The notes: a model not told the origin generated them from the sequence alone. Counted from the stretch's first letter, positions 1-8,001 are shown. The stretch: DNA of 9,783 nt from Candidatus Altarchaeota archaeon (GCA_015523055.1 WALD01000061.1:1-9783); one strand, 5' to 3'. Program-made: numbers and translations.

Positions 1-2
1 GT

Positions 3-188
3 ATAGAGCTCAGGCCAATAAGACACTGGAGCAAAAACGCCATCATAGGTATCTTTTTCGTGTCTTTCCTCGCAAATCTACTGATTAATTTGACACTTTT
101 TCTGAGGAGAAAAGTATTATCGGGAAGGCTGAAAAATGTAAAACCCAGGCGGCGAATTAGTCTATGGCAGTATAGTAGTGAGAAATAG
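3..188 (+). CDS. Transposase, C-terminal fragment (IS4/IS1634-like), cut by the left edge
   Basis: Frame 3 is open from the window edge to a TAG at 186-188 and gives 61 residues with no start in view. The translation begins IELRPIRHWSK and continues through a hydrophobic stretch (GIFFVSFLANLLINLTLF), then a basic tail ending WQYSSEK. An 'E-(I/L)-RP-(I/V)-x-H' motif followed by a hydrophobic helix is characteristic of the C-terminal end of DDE transposases of the IS4/IS1634 type, just after the catalytic glutamate. The catalytic triad itself lies outside the window. The fragment converges on rnp3, with about 100 bp between the stop codons. I could not identify a terminal inverted repeat downstream, so the right end of the element is not placed. 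The family call comes from motif recognition only. An intact element, a decayed copy, or another membrane-like protein are all possible. Confidence 0.62.
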   Translation: MELRPIRHWSKNAIIGIFFVSFLANLLINLTLFLRRKVLSGRLKNVKPRRRISLWQYSSEK

Positions 189-287
189 GTCAAGTGGCGA
201 AGTTAGGTTGAGAAACAAGGACACACAAGCGATTTCATGACAAGGAATGTCAAATCTGGGCTTTAATCAAGACTCATGCCTAAGAAT
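189..287. other. Convergent spacer between transposase fragment and rnp3
   Basis: This is a 99-bp non-coding spacer between two convergent stop codons. The only structure I see is a small dyad at 238-252 (TGACA-AGGAA-TGTCA, 5-bp arms). There is no U-rich run in either direction that would make a convincing archaeal terminator. The spacer may contain the unseen right end of the insertion sequence. Confidence 0.3.
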
Positions 288-1034
288 TCAATACCACCCA
301 TACATCCTTTTCTTCTCTGGCTTTGAGCCGCCCCAGTCAATAACCTCAAGCCCCTTCAGGATAACATTGGTGTCTTTCCTGTCCCTGACCTTCCTCAGAA
401 TCCCGGTCGGGGAGACAGCATTTTTTGCCTCCAGGTCAGTCATTCCAAGGCATCTTCCGAAGGCCATCAGCTCTCCTGGTGCCCTCAACCCCCACATGTC
501 CCGGGTCCCCGAAGTAAGAACCATCGGGGTTTTATACCTCCTGGCAAGAATTACATTCTGCCGCATCCTGCCAAGAATTCTTGCCCTCAGAATTCTGGAG
601 GAATTCAACACCTCAGAGAGATTTATCTCAATTGCAATTCCCCTCTCCCGCATGAACCTTGCCATTACATGGTCTATCCCCGAATTCCGCTGGTGCATGA
701 AGTCCTTGCTCTGGTTTCTCTCCGGATGTGAGAGAATATCAACCTCCCAGCACTCTGACGCCTTTCTGTTAACAATCTCATCACCGCCACCAACAAGAAT
801 TACATCTGCCAGATCAAGTGCCTTTCTCGCATTCTTCTGAATCGGAGCCGAGATTCTCGCCCCGAGGAGGATGTCCAGATTTGATTCTAATCCTGAAACC
901 TCATCGTGGAATTCTCTAAAATCCCTGTTGAATTCTCTCGTTAAACAGATGCCGTCCCATCCCAGGATCTCCGCATTCTTGAGAATTTCTTCAACCCTCC
1001 CATTCACGTTCAGGTCGTAGAATCTATGTTTCAT
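288..1034 (-). CDS. rnp3: Ribonuclease P protein component 3 (Rpp30 family)
   Basis: This is a 248-residue protein of the PHP-like TIM-barrel Rpp30 family, a protein subunit of archaeal RNase P, which removes the 5' leader of precursor tRNAs. In order it shows an N-terminal 'YDLNV' strand (6-10), a first barrel half with VILVGGGDE (78-86), 'DILSHPE' (99-105), 'DHVMARF' (121-127), 'IAIEINLSEVL' (133-143), an Arg-rich helix (RILRARILGRMRQNVILARRY) and the family signature LTSGTRDMWGLRAP (173-186), ending in a basic tail. The length is normal for archaeal members. The start codon overlaps the metG stop as ATGA (1031-1034), which indicates translational coupling and co-transcription from the metG promoter. 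There is no strong Shine-Dalgarno sequence, only a loose GGGAG some 12 nt upstream. Pairing with metG places it in a tRNA-biogenesis operon. GAATTC words are conspicuously frequent in this gene. Confidence 0.9.
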   Translation of the reverse strand: MKHRFYDLNVNGRVEEILKNAEILGWDGICLTREFNRDFREFHDEVSGLESNLDILLGARISAPIQKNARKALDLADVILVGGGDEIVNRKASECWEVDILSHPERNQSKDFMHQRNSGIDHVMARFMRERGIAIEINLSEVLNSSRILRARILGRMRQNVILARRYKTPMVLTSGTRDMWGLRAPGELMAFGRCLGMTDLEAKNAVSPTGILRKVRDRKDTNVILKGLEVIDWGGSKPEKKRMYGWY

Positions 1035-3019
1035 CTAATCTTTGCTCCCTCTTTTACCTCCCTCTCAGGAACAAGAAACACGGGCTTTCCATCTAAATCA
1101 GCAGCAAGCAGCATCCCCTCGGATTTATATCCCCGAATGATGGCGGGTTCAAGATTTGCTACAACTACAATCTCCTTACCTGTCAACTCCTTCTTTTTAT
1201 AGGTGTCTTTAATCCCGGCAACAAGCTGTCTCTCACCCAACGACCCCAGGTCAACCCTCAGCAGATAGAGCCTGTCAGCACCCTCAATGTCCTCAACCCT
1301 TTTAATTCTCCCCACCCGGAGATCCATTCCCTTGAATTCCTCAAATTTTAATATATCCATTTTTGATTCTGACCCGGGTTTCAGGAATTTCTTCCCGAAC
1401 GCATCAATTTTTTTATCCTCAATTTTCTCATAAAGTGGTTCAACGCTTCCTATTTTGTGTCCCCCCTCTATCGGTGACTCCCCGGCTGATACCCATTCCT
1501 GTTCCTCAACTCTACCATTAAGACCGAGCATCTCCCATACCCTCCGGGCCGAGAACGGCAGAAACGGGTGCATGAGTATTGCAAGGGTCCTGGTAAGATT
1601 CGCACAGAGATAGAGCGTAGTCCCGTTCTCCCTCTTCCATGGCTCCTTGTGCTGAAAATACTCATTACCCTCAGCAGCAGTTGCAAGTAATGCATTTAGT
1701 GCTGGTTGAAATCTGAATTCCTTAATCTCCCTGCCGACCCTCCCGGGGGCGCCCCTGATTGTTTCAAGAATTCTGCTGTCGAGATCGTCGAATTCAACAG
1801 GTTCCGGGACAATCCCCCCCCTATTCTGCTTAATGAAAACCAAAACCCGGTTGATGAAATTCCCCAGCGTTCCAATCAGTTCCGAATTTACCCTGTGCTG
1901 GAATTCCTTCAACGAAAAGTCGGAATCATGATTGGCAGGATTTATTGAAAGGAGGTAATAGCGAACCAGGTCAGGACTGAATTCCCCGAGAATGTCGTGA
2001 AGCCATAGAACCCACCCCCTGCTGGTAGACATCTTCCGCCCCTCCAGATTGAGGTATTCATTACTGGATATCTGCCATGGCAGGGTATAATCGCCGTGGG
2101 CCATCAGCATCGCAGGCCATATTATCGTATGGAAGGGGATATTGTCCTTTCCAATAAAGTGGACTATCTTGCAGTCGGGATTCTGCCAGTAGTCCCTCCA
2201 CCCTTTTGCGTTCCACTCCTGGGTTGAGGAGATATAACCGATTGGTGCGTCAAACCACACATAAAGAACCTTACCTTCGGCGTTTCTTAATGGCACAGGG
2301 ACCCCCCACTCCATATCCCTTGTAATTGCTCTATCCTCCAGCCCTTCAGATATCCAACCCAGTGAGAAATTCCGGGCATTGTCGGGCCAGTGTTTCTGCT
2401 CTGATATCCACTCATTCAGTCTCTCCGAGAATTCACTCAGCCTGAAGAACCAGTGTTCGGTCTTCTTCTGCTCCGGAGAGCTGCCGCATATTGCACAGTA
2501 GCTGTCCAGAAGTTCATGAGGTTCAAGCTGCTTGCCGCATCTTTCACACTGATCTCCGCGCTCATCCTTGCTTCCACAATAGGGACAGGTACCTCTGACA
2601 TACCTATCAGGCAGAAATCTCTTGCACACGGGACAATACGGTCTCTCAACCGTCTTTTTATAAACAAAACCCTTCTCCAGAATCCTGAGGAAGAATTCCT
2701 GTGAATTCTTGTAGTGCAACTCTCTGGTTGTTCTTGAGAAGTTATCGAACGAGACGCCAATATCTGAGAATGTCTTTTTTATGAGCTTATGATAATTATC
2801 TGCTACCCTCTTCGGGGGAATTCCCTCCTGCTCGGCAGTGACTGCAATGGGCGTTCCATGCTCATCGGTACCGCAGATGAAGATAACGTCATTGCCCTTG
2901 AGCCTGTGGTATCTGGTATAGACATCGGCAGGGATGTAAGCCCCTATGGCATGCCCGATATGCAGGGGGCCGTTTGCGTAAGGCAGCGCTGATGTAACCA
3001 GTATTCTCTCTTTCCCCAT
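1031..3019 (-). CDS. metG: Methionyl-tRNA synthetase with fused C-terminal tRNA-binding domain
   Basis: This is a 662-residue class I aminoacyl-tRNA synthetase that charges tRNA-Met in the cytoplasm. The Rossmann catalytic core has HIGH at 20-23 (P-L-HIGH-A) and the KMSKS-type loop KMSTS at 329-333. The connective peptide carries four Cys pairs (C129/C132, C145/C148, C158/C161, C175/C178), the two-zinc arrangement typical of archaeal and many bacterial MetRS. The helical anticodon-binding region follows (about 365-510), including NANHD-like 'NPANHDSDFS'. After a linker, residues from about 554 to 662 form the OB-fold tRNA-binding domain (EEFKGMDLRVGRI...VVVANLEPA...SEGMLLAA), which is a separate gene in some archaea but fused here. 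The start codon lies 25-31 nt below a TATA box, so the mRNA is probably leaderless. The stop overlaps the rnp3 start. I see no missing catalytic residues. Confidence 0.97.
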   Translation of the reverse strand: MGKERILVTSALPYANGPLHIGHAIGAYIPADVYTRYHRLKGNDVIFICGTDEHGTPIAVTAEQEGIPPKRVADNYHKLIKKTFSDIGVSFDNFSRTTRELHYKNSQEFFLRILEKGFVYKKTVERPYCPVCKRFLPDRYVRGTCPYCGSKDERGDQCERCGKQLEPHELLDSYCAICGSSPEQKKTEHWFFRLSEFSERLNEWISEQKHWPDNARNFSLGWISEGLEDRAITRDMEWGVPVPLRNAEGKVLYVWFDAPIGYISSTQEWNAKGWRDYWQNPDCKIVHFIGKDNIPFHTIIWPAMLMAHGDYTLPWQISSNEYLNLEGRKMSTSRGWVLWLHDILGEFSPDLVRYYLLSINPANHDSDFSLKEFQHRVNSELIGTLGNFINRVLVFIKQNRGGIVPEPVEFDDLDSRILETIRGAPGRVGREIKEFRFQPALNALLATAAEGNEYFQHKEPWKRENGTTLYLCANLTRTLAILMHPFLPFSARRVWEMLGLNGRVEEQEWVSAGESPIEGGHKIGSVEPLYEKIEDKKIDAFGKKFLKPGSESKMDILKFEEFKGMDLRVGRIKRVEDIEGADRLYLLRVDLGSLGERQLVAGIKDTYKKKELTGKEIVVVANLEPAIIRGYKSEGMLLAADLDGKPVFLVPEREVKEGAKIR

Positions 3020-3023
3020 AAAG

Positions 3024-3072
3024 AAATATTAGAGGTGTAAGCGTATAAATTATGCCCAGCATCCCCCCGAAC
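3024..3072. repeat. 49-bp direct repeat, left copy (metG promoter side)
   Basis: This copy is identical to 8193-8241 at 48 of 49 positions. The one difference is A at 3058 against C at 8227. It contains the metG TATA box. Read on the minus strand in the frame of the foldase gene, it also gives SGGC-W-A-stop, matching that protein's terminal SGGCGA-stop with one change. It therefore looks like a relic of the foldase gene end left in front of metG. Identity stops sharply at both ends. Confidence 0.93.
3044..3050 (-). promoter_or_regulatory. TATA box of metG-rnp3, predicting a leaderless transcript
   Basis: On the minus strand the sequence reads ATTTATA, centred 28 nt upstream of the metG ATG (3017-3019). 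The usual archaeal TATA-to-start distance of about 26-28 nt puts transcription initiation at or within a few bases of the A of the ATG. There is no Shine-Dalgarno sequence between box and start, which agrees with leaderless translation. The box lies inside the 49-bp direct repeat, so an identical second copy exists at 8213-8219. Confidence 0.75.
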
Positions 3073-3079
3073 ATGGTTA

Positions 3080-3172
3080 GGGGTGTGAATTTCAATCCAG
3101 CAGAATCCATCATGGTTTGAATTCACCCCTCCGGAGGCAGATTGAATTCTAATCTCGTTTGGATTCACACCC
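3080..3172. repeat. Cluster of three short repeats in both orientations downstream of the surface gene
   Basis: The spacer between the surface-protein stop and the 49-bp repeat holds three related words: GGGGTGTGAATTTCAATCC (3080-3098, plus), GGGGTGAATTCAAACC (3114-3129, minus) and GGGTGTGAATCCAAACG (3156-3172, minus). The outer two are inverted and could pair over GGGTGTGAAT/ATTCACACCC with a loop of about 65 nt. Between them lie a perfect palindrome CCTCCGGAGG (3128-3137) and a near-palindrome GATTGAATTCTAATC (3140-3154). They could be a terminator or mRNA-stabilising structure for the surface gene, or a decayed end of a mobile repeat. No U-run follows. Confidence 0.5.
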
Positions 3173-3178
3173 ATCGTC

Positions 3179-6100
3179 CTAACCCTGCGCCCACAGATCA
3201 ATAGCAGTTAATAGATCAAAGTCACTTGCTTCCCCATCTGCCCATAGAGAAACTAAGGTCAGTAGTTCAAAATCACTTATGTGTCCATCACCGTTTGTGT
3301 CGCCGGGAATTGGGGTTTCTGTGGTTGTCATTATATACCTACTACCCCCAACTACGTCCCTTATCTGCTTTCCTTTGTCCAGATAAACCGCTTCTCCACT
3401 GAACATCCTTATTTTATTCTCTGTTTCGTTATCTGGTATGTTTACAGTGTAGGTTATTGTTCTATCAATAAGTTCACCATCATATAACATCCATTTTACC
3501 TCCCCGGTCTTGGAATCAAAGTTGTACTCCTCCGGGCTTGAGGATACCAATACCCACCCATCAGGCAGGTAATCCTTGATTATTAAGGCATCCAGGTCCT
3601 CTGATTCATTCATATACCAATTTAATTGCACAGTGATATTCCCACCGATGACCCCCAATGACGGCAGTACCCTTTCTATCCCGACTATCCTAGAGCTTAT
3701 GTCAACGTCTATTGATTTATCTCCACTAATCTGGTCTGCTACCTCCATTCCTGAACTCGTATATAATATCTTTCCAGTAAATGTCTCTGTGTCAGCTGTC
3801 CCGGTCTTAGGAGTGCATATCGTGTAATTCATTGTCTGATTCCGGAATTCGGCGCCATAGAGAAGCCACCTAATCTCCCCCGTTTCCGAGTCGTAGCTGT
3901 CATATGCAGGCTCTGAGGATGTGACGAACCACCTTGAGGGTACGTGTTCCTCTATAATTACAGCATTTGTATCTCCACTATTCCGCGATAATTCCATAAG
4001 AACGTCAATGCAGGAATCGAAATTTGTTAGATGTGGCAATAATCTGCTGACCTGAACTATCCCTGGGCTTGTGTATACACCTACCTTTGAATCACCGCCG
4101 ATATCATCGGTAACATAGCTTTGACCCTCCATATATCGTAAATATCCTGTGAATGTCTTATTACCCAACGATTCATCAGAGGGTAACTCAACAGTGTATG
4201 TTATATTCATATCTGTTACTGGAACGTCAGGCTCATAGATTACCCACCTTATCTCTCCCGTAGAGTAATCTATGCTACTTGCCTCAGGGGATGAATTTAT
4301 TACGGTCCATCCAGTGGGGAAGTAATCGTTTACTATGACTGAATAGGGTGCATTTTCTTCATCCACGTCCATAAGTAGTTGCACATCAAATACTGCGCCC
4401 GGCGTTGCCAAAGAAGGTAGGGTTCTATTGACCCTCGCTGCTATAGAAGTACTGTTTATACCCACCATGATTGCAGAATTTCCTTCTGTTGTGCCAGTAA
4501 TCTCATTGCCTTCATTGCTATATAAGAATTCTCCAGTTATGGCATAGGATCCAGCTGCACCAGTGGGAACCTGCACAGTGTAGGTGAGGGATCTATCATA
4601 TAATGTAGAACCATACAAAATCCATCTTAAATCCCCTGTTTCAGAATTAAAGGTCCCTGCTGGATACGAACCTGTAACCTCCCACCCTGGAGGCAGATAT
4701 TCATCAATAATCATTGCATTTGGTGGGTTCTCACCAGGAACTACATCCAGATTCACCTCAAAGAGACCTCCTGGAACTACAGTCGATGGCATGCTCCGGG
4801 TTATGGCAGGGGACATCGCAGGAGGCACAGTTGTTGTTGTTATATTCCCTCCAGATAGTACGCTGAATGTTAAGGTATAATCGCCACTACCGCTATATGC
4901 ATACACCTCCACATAGTAGTAACCCGACGAGCCTACTGTTGCGGAGACCTCCTCCGTGGATGTTACTGATGTAGAGCTATCCAATAGATAGGCCAACGAA
5001 TCATAGAGATATAAATCAATGTCTGCAACATACGAACCATTCAATGTTGCAGTTATTGTGCTCCCCGAGTTCAGGTAAATCTTAAAGTAATCGATTCTAT
5101 CCGAGTAGTAATCAGTGCTTCCCGTTCGGTACGCTCCGCTGTAAACCTCATTGGCAGTAGTGAAATCGTCATTAGGTTCGGATTCAGAGGAGATTGGAAC
5201 AGTGGTTGTTGTTGGTATTGTGGTGGTTGTCAGGGCCATACACGTCCCATTGGAACATCCGGAGCTACAGTATTCTGCATAGAGATAGCTACACCCCCCT
5301 ATTAAGAAACAAGATTGATTGGTAGTACAGGTAGGATCATAAAATCTCCACTGAGGATAGTTGTTATATTCCATTGTGTCACTACCGCAAACAGCATAAG
5401 GACATGTTATCGTCGTGGTGGTTGTTGGTATCGTCGTTGTGGTTGTAGTTATTAGTGGTATGGTCAAAATCGTTTCACCGGATATATCAATTACATCCTC
5501 GCCATAATCCGCCGTTCCAGAAAATTTAAAGGTCGTTGCTGACACATTGGAGGGTATTGTCACCAAATAGGTGATTTTCTGGTCCTGCACCGGGTTGCCC
5601 AATGCCCAGAATATCCATTCAATCTTGTTGTCCTCAGCAAAATAAATACCATCAGTTGATATATTCGAAACTATCAGGCCGATAGGGACATATTCGATCA
5701 GGTCAATAGCCGATGGTACAGTTATTACTCCAGGCCCATCTGCTCCACTGATATTCATCGTTAATGTAACAATTATTGTGTCTCCCACTGAGGGAGTAGC
5801 ATTTGAAAATGACCGACTTACGGCTACTGGGGATGCAGGAAGAGTAGTAGTGCTTGTAGTCACAATAGCAGATTCATTTATATTCACACTGTAATCCTCG
5901 ACTTCTCCATAGTCAAAGATTCTGCAGGGAACCGGGGCTTCATTCCACTCCATAACCACTCTGATTCTTGTGTTCCCAACAACGGCATCTGACGGGACAG
6001 TAAATTGACCCGAGAATGTGTGGCTTCCGCTGAATGTGGCATTTCCCAGGTCTATCTTCTCGTCATCGTCAAAGGAGTTATCCTGATTAAAGTCTATCCA

Positions 6101-7984
6101 TGCAGATACATACTCCAGGTAACTCGAAGTAGTGAATGTATCTACCTCAAGAACATTTTTCTGCCCCGTGCCAAGGGAGGTTATGACCGTTCCCGCATTG
6201 TCACTATACGAGCTGCCACCTGAGGATTGACCGCTGCTTATGCCATTGATCCTTATGTCCTCAATGTACTCATAGGAGTAAACCCTGCTGCTTGCGGTGC
6301 AATAGGGGTTGGGTATTGTTGTTGATGCATTTACAGTAATGTATTTATAATCACTATCTATCCAGCCAGTTTTAGTTGCATATACTGTATATACCCCTGC
6401 CACTGGACTGCTTATCGTGGCGGTTCCGTTCGTTGCCGGGTATACCGAAAAGCTATTATCTCCCGGGGCTTTGATATAGAGGTATGAATTCTCCACCAGA
6501 TCCTCTGCTGCGTAGGGTCTTACATAGAGTGTGAGGGGCTGATCAGTGGTTGGCAATGCTGGAGAATAACCGACGCTGAGTGTACCTGGAACCGTGGTTG
6601 TAGTAACAGGAACCGTGGTTGTAGTGTTCACATCACTTATATCGATATGGACTATATCACTGTCCGTCCAGCCGGTCTTGACTGCATATACCGTATATTC
6701 CCCGGCCACTGGATTGCTTATCGTGTAGGTTCCATTCGTTGAATGGTAAATATAAGGCGATCCTCCCGGCGCCACAATACTGAGGTATGAGCCATTCACA
6801 ATATCTGTTGCCGAGCCGTAGGGTCTTACATATATCACCAAAGGTTCAGCAGTGGTTGGTGATGCTGGAGTGTAATCTATGCTGAGTGTACCTGGAACCG
6901 TGGTTGTAGTAGCTGTGACTCCACTGCAACTTGGACAATAAAATTTTATATCGTCATTATCTCCATAGGATTCAGTAAAACAACTGCTCCCTCCAGTCCA
7001 ACTGAAACCGTTAATCGCCCGGATGTATTGGGTTTTTCCAGCATCATATACTGTAAAATTTATCGTGTAATGACCATAGTCGGAGGGATAATCGCAACTT
7101 GCATCTGAGAACAATTGCATCCAAGTGGCTCCATCATAATACCATATCTCGATCCTATCGCTTGAGTCATAACAATGGACATAGACATCGACATCTACTG
7201 TGCTTCCAGGAGTAATCTCACAGCCAGTATCTATATTCGTTAAGGTTATGTTTTCTATTAGATCAGTTCCATCGCATGATGATGCGCCAGAACAAGAATC
7301 AGCAAGGATATGATCTGAGCATCCTGAACATGAGCTGCCGCATGAGCAGGGGGTGGTAATAGTGTTCACATCACTTACCTCGATATGGACTATATCACTG
7401 TCCGTCCAGCCGGTCTTGACTGCATATACCGTATATTCCCCGGCCACTGGATTGCTTATCGTGTAGGTTCCATTCGTTGAATAGTAAGGCGATCCTCCCG
7501 GCGCCAGAATACTGAGGTATGAGCCATTCACAATATCTGTTGCCGAGCCGTAGGGTCTTACATATATCACCAAAGGTTCAGCAGTGGTTGGTGATGCTGG
7601 AGTGTAATCTATGGCCAGGAGAGGTTCTACATAATAGGCATCTGTAATGGTTGTATTAACTCCATCGCTGCCATAGACTGTTAGGTTCAGATAACCCTCC
7701 GCTGTCGGTACCAGTGTCAGTGTGAATTCATAGATTCCGGTGATATCGCTAATATTAGAGCTATTAGCTGTTACCGAGAAGGCTCCGCCTGAGAGAATTA
7801 TGGTTGCTAGACTATCAAAGGTACCATTTGATAGGGTCACCTCAATATCTACACCATATGGTTCACCCACTAAAAGGTGGCTGTAGAGCGTGGGTGAAAC
7901 AACGGTAACATCCGCACCTGCAACTCCGCTCAAACCATAAATCATCAATAAAATCAGTCCATATATAATTGGTCGTGTTTCCAT
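3179..7984 (-). CDS. Giant secreted multidomain surface protein with dockerin-like C-terminus
   Basis: This is a 1601-residue exported protein of unknown specific function. Residues 1-24 form a signal peptide ending in A-G-A. In order: an Ig-like N-terminal region (25-120); beta domain R1 (123-207); a 12-Cys region (213-353); R2 (367-453), nearly identical to R1; a diverged R3 (469-553); a GEVED-type domain (562-702; WIDFNQDNSFDDDE, then DYGEVEDYSV); a DUF11-like module (716-843); an 8-Cys segment (861-915); a PPC-like domain (934-1043; SESEPNDD...YYVEV); four tandem DUF11-like modules (about 1056-1175, 1180-1303, 1307-1427, 1430-1550) sharing 'P-x-GW-x-V...TGE-(I/V)-(R/K)W-x-(L/I)Y...(T/N)YT(V/I)'; and a dockerin-like end (1561-1601). 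Runs of TTTTVP separate the domains and were probably O-glycosylated, and many N-X-S/T sequons are visible. No transmembrane or sorting anchor closes the protein, so attachment through the dockerin to a cohesin partner is plausible. It is flanked by the 49-bp direct repeats. An adhesin, S-layer accessory or scaffold-bound protein would all fit, and no enzymatic domain is seen. Confidence 0.88.
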   Translation of the reverse strand: METRPIIYGLILLMIYGLSGVAGADVTVVSPTLYSHLLVGEPYGVDIEVTLSNGTFDSLATIILSGGAFSVTANSSNISDITGIYEFTLTLVPTAEGYLNLTVYGSDGVNTTITDAYYVEPLLAIDYTPASPTTAEPLVIYVRPYGSATDIVNGSYLSILAPGGSPYYSTNGTYTISNPVAGEYTVYAVKTGWTDSDIVHIEVSDVNTITTPCSCGSSCSGCSDHILADSCSGASSCDGTDLIENITLTNIDTGCEITPGSTVDVDVYVHCYDSSDRIEIWYYDGATWMQLFSDASCDYPSDYGHYTINFTVYDAGKTQYIRAINGFSWTGGSSCFTESYGDNDDIKFYCPSCSGVTATTTTVPGTLSIDYTPASPTTAEPLVIYVRPYGSATDIVNGSYLSIVAPGGSPYIYHSTNGTYTISNPVAGEYTVYAVKTGWTDSDIVHIDISDVNTTTTVPVTTTTVPGTLSVGYSPALPTTDQPLTLYVRPYAAEDLVENSYLYIKAPGDNSFSVYPATNGTATISSPVAGVYTVYATKTGWIDSDYKYITVNASTTIPNPYCTASSRVYSYEYIEDIRINGISSGQSSGGSSYSDNAGTVITSLGTGQKNVLEVDTFTTSSYLEYVSAWIDFNQDNSFDDDEKIDLGNATFSGSHTFSGQFTVPSDAVVGNTRIRVVMEWNEAPVPCRIFDYGEVEDYSVNINESAIVTTSTTTLPASPVAVSRSFSNATPSVGDTIIVTLTMNISGADGPGVITVPSAIDLIEYVPIGLIVSNISTDGIYFAEDNKIEWIFWALGNPVQDQKITYLVTIPSNVSATTFKFSGTADYGEDVIDISGETILTIPLITTTTTTIPTTTTTITCPYAVCGSDTMEYNNYPQWRFYDPTCTTNQSCFLIGGCSYLYAEYCSSGCSNGTCMALTTTTIPTTTTVPISSESEPNDDFTTANEVYSGAYRTGSTDYYSDRIDYFKIYLNSGSTITATLNGSYVADIDLYLYDSLAYLLDSSTSVTSTEEVSATVGSSGYYYVEVYAYSGSGDYTLTFSVLSGGNITTTTVPPAMSPAITRSMPSTVVPGGLFEVNLDVVPGENPPNAMIIDEYLPPGWEVTGSYPAGTFNSETGDLRWILYGSTLYDRSLTYTVQVPTGAAGSYAITGEFLYSNEGNEITGTTEGNSAIMVGINSTSIAARVNRTLPSLATPGAVFDVQLLMDVDEENAPYSVIVNDYFPTGWTVINSSPEASSIDYSTGEIRWVIYEPDVPVTDMNITYTVELPSDESLGNKTFTGYLRYMEGQSYVTDDIGGDSKVGVYTSPGIVQVSRLLPHLTNFDSCIDVLMELSRNSGDTNAVIIEEHVPSRWFVTSSEPAYDSYDSETGEIRWLLYGAEFRNQTMNYTICTPKTGTADTETFTGKILYTSSGMEVADQISGDKSIDVDISSRIVGIERVLPSLGVIGGNITVQLNWYMNESEDLDALIIKDYLPDGWVLVSSSPEEYNFDSKTGEVKWMLYDGELIDRTITYTVNIPDNETENKIRMFSGEAVYLDKGKQIRDVVGGSRYIMTTTETPIPGDTNGDGHISDFELLTLVSLWADGEASDFDLLTAIDLWAQG
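6622..6881 (-). repeat. Intragenic domain duplication, downstream copy (encodes R2)
   Basis: These 260 bp inside the surface gene match 7360-7613. By eye there are about four substitutions plus one in-frame 6-bp indel, seen in the protein as SPYIYHSTNG against SPYYSTNG. The near-identity at the nucleotide level, including silent positions, points to a recent duplication or gene conversion. Confidence 0.92.
7360..7613 (-). repeat. Intragenic domain duplication, upstream copy (encodes R1)
   Basis: These 254 bp are about 98% identical to 6622-6881. The two copies bracket the region encoding the 12-cysteine segment (about 6882-7359). Recombination between the copies would delete that segment in frame, since the offset of about 735 bp is a multiple of three once the 6-bp indel is allowed for. 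Confidence 0.92.
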
Positions 7985-8001
7985 TTTTGTTTGCTCAACA
8001 T

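Noticed and set aside
247..840. Long plus-strand reading frame of 197 codons opposite rnp3
   Set aside because: It lies antisense to a well-supported Rpp30 gene, has no recognisable domain, and looks like a by-product of that gene's codon use.
5395..5460. GTT/GGT-rich stretch as a microsatellite
   Set aside because: It encodes the Thr-run linker of the surface protein, in frame, and mixes several Thr codons. A protein-level linker explains it.
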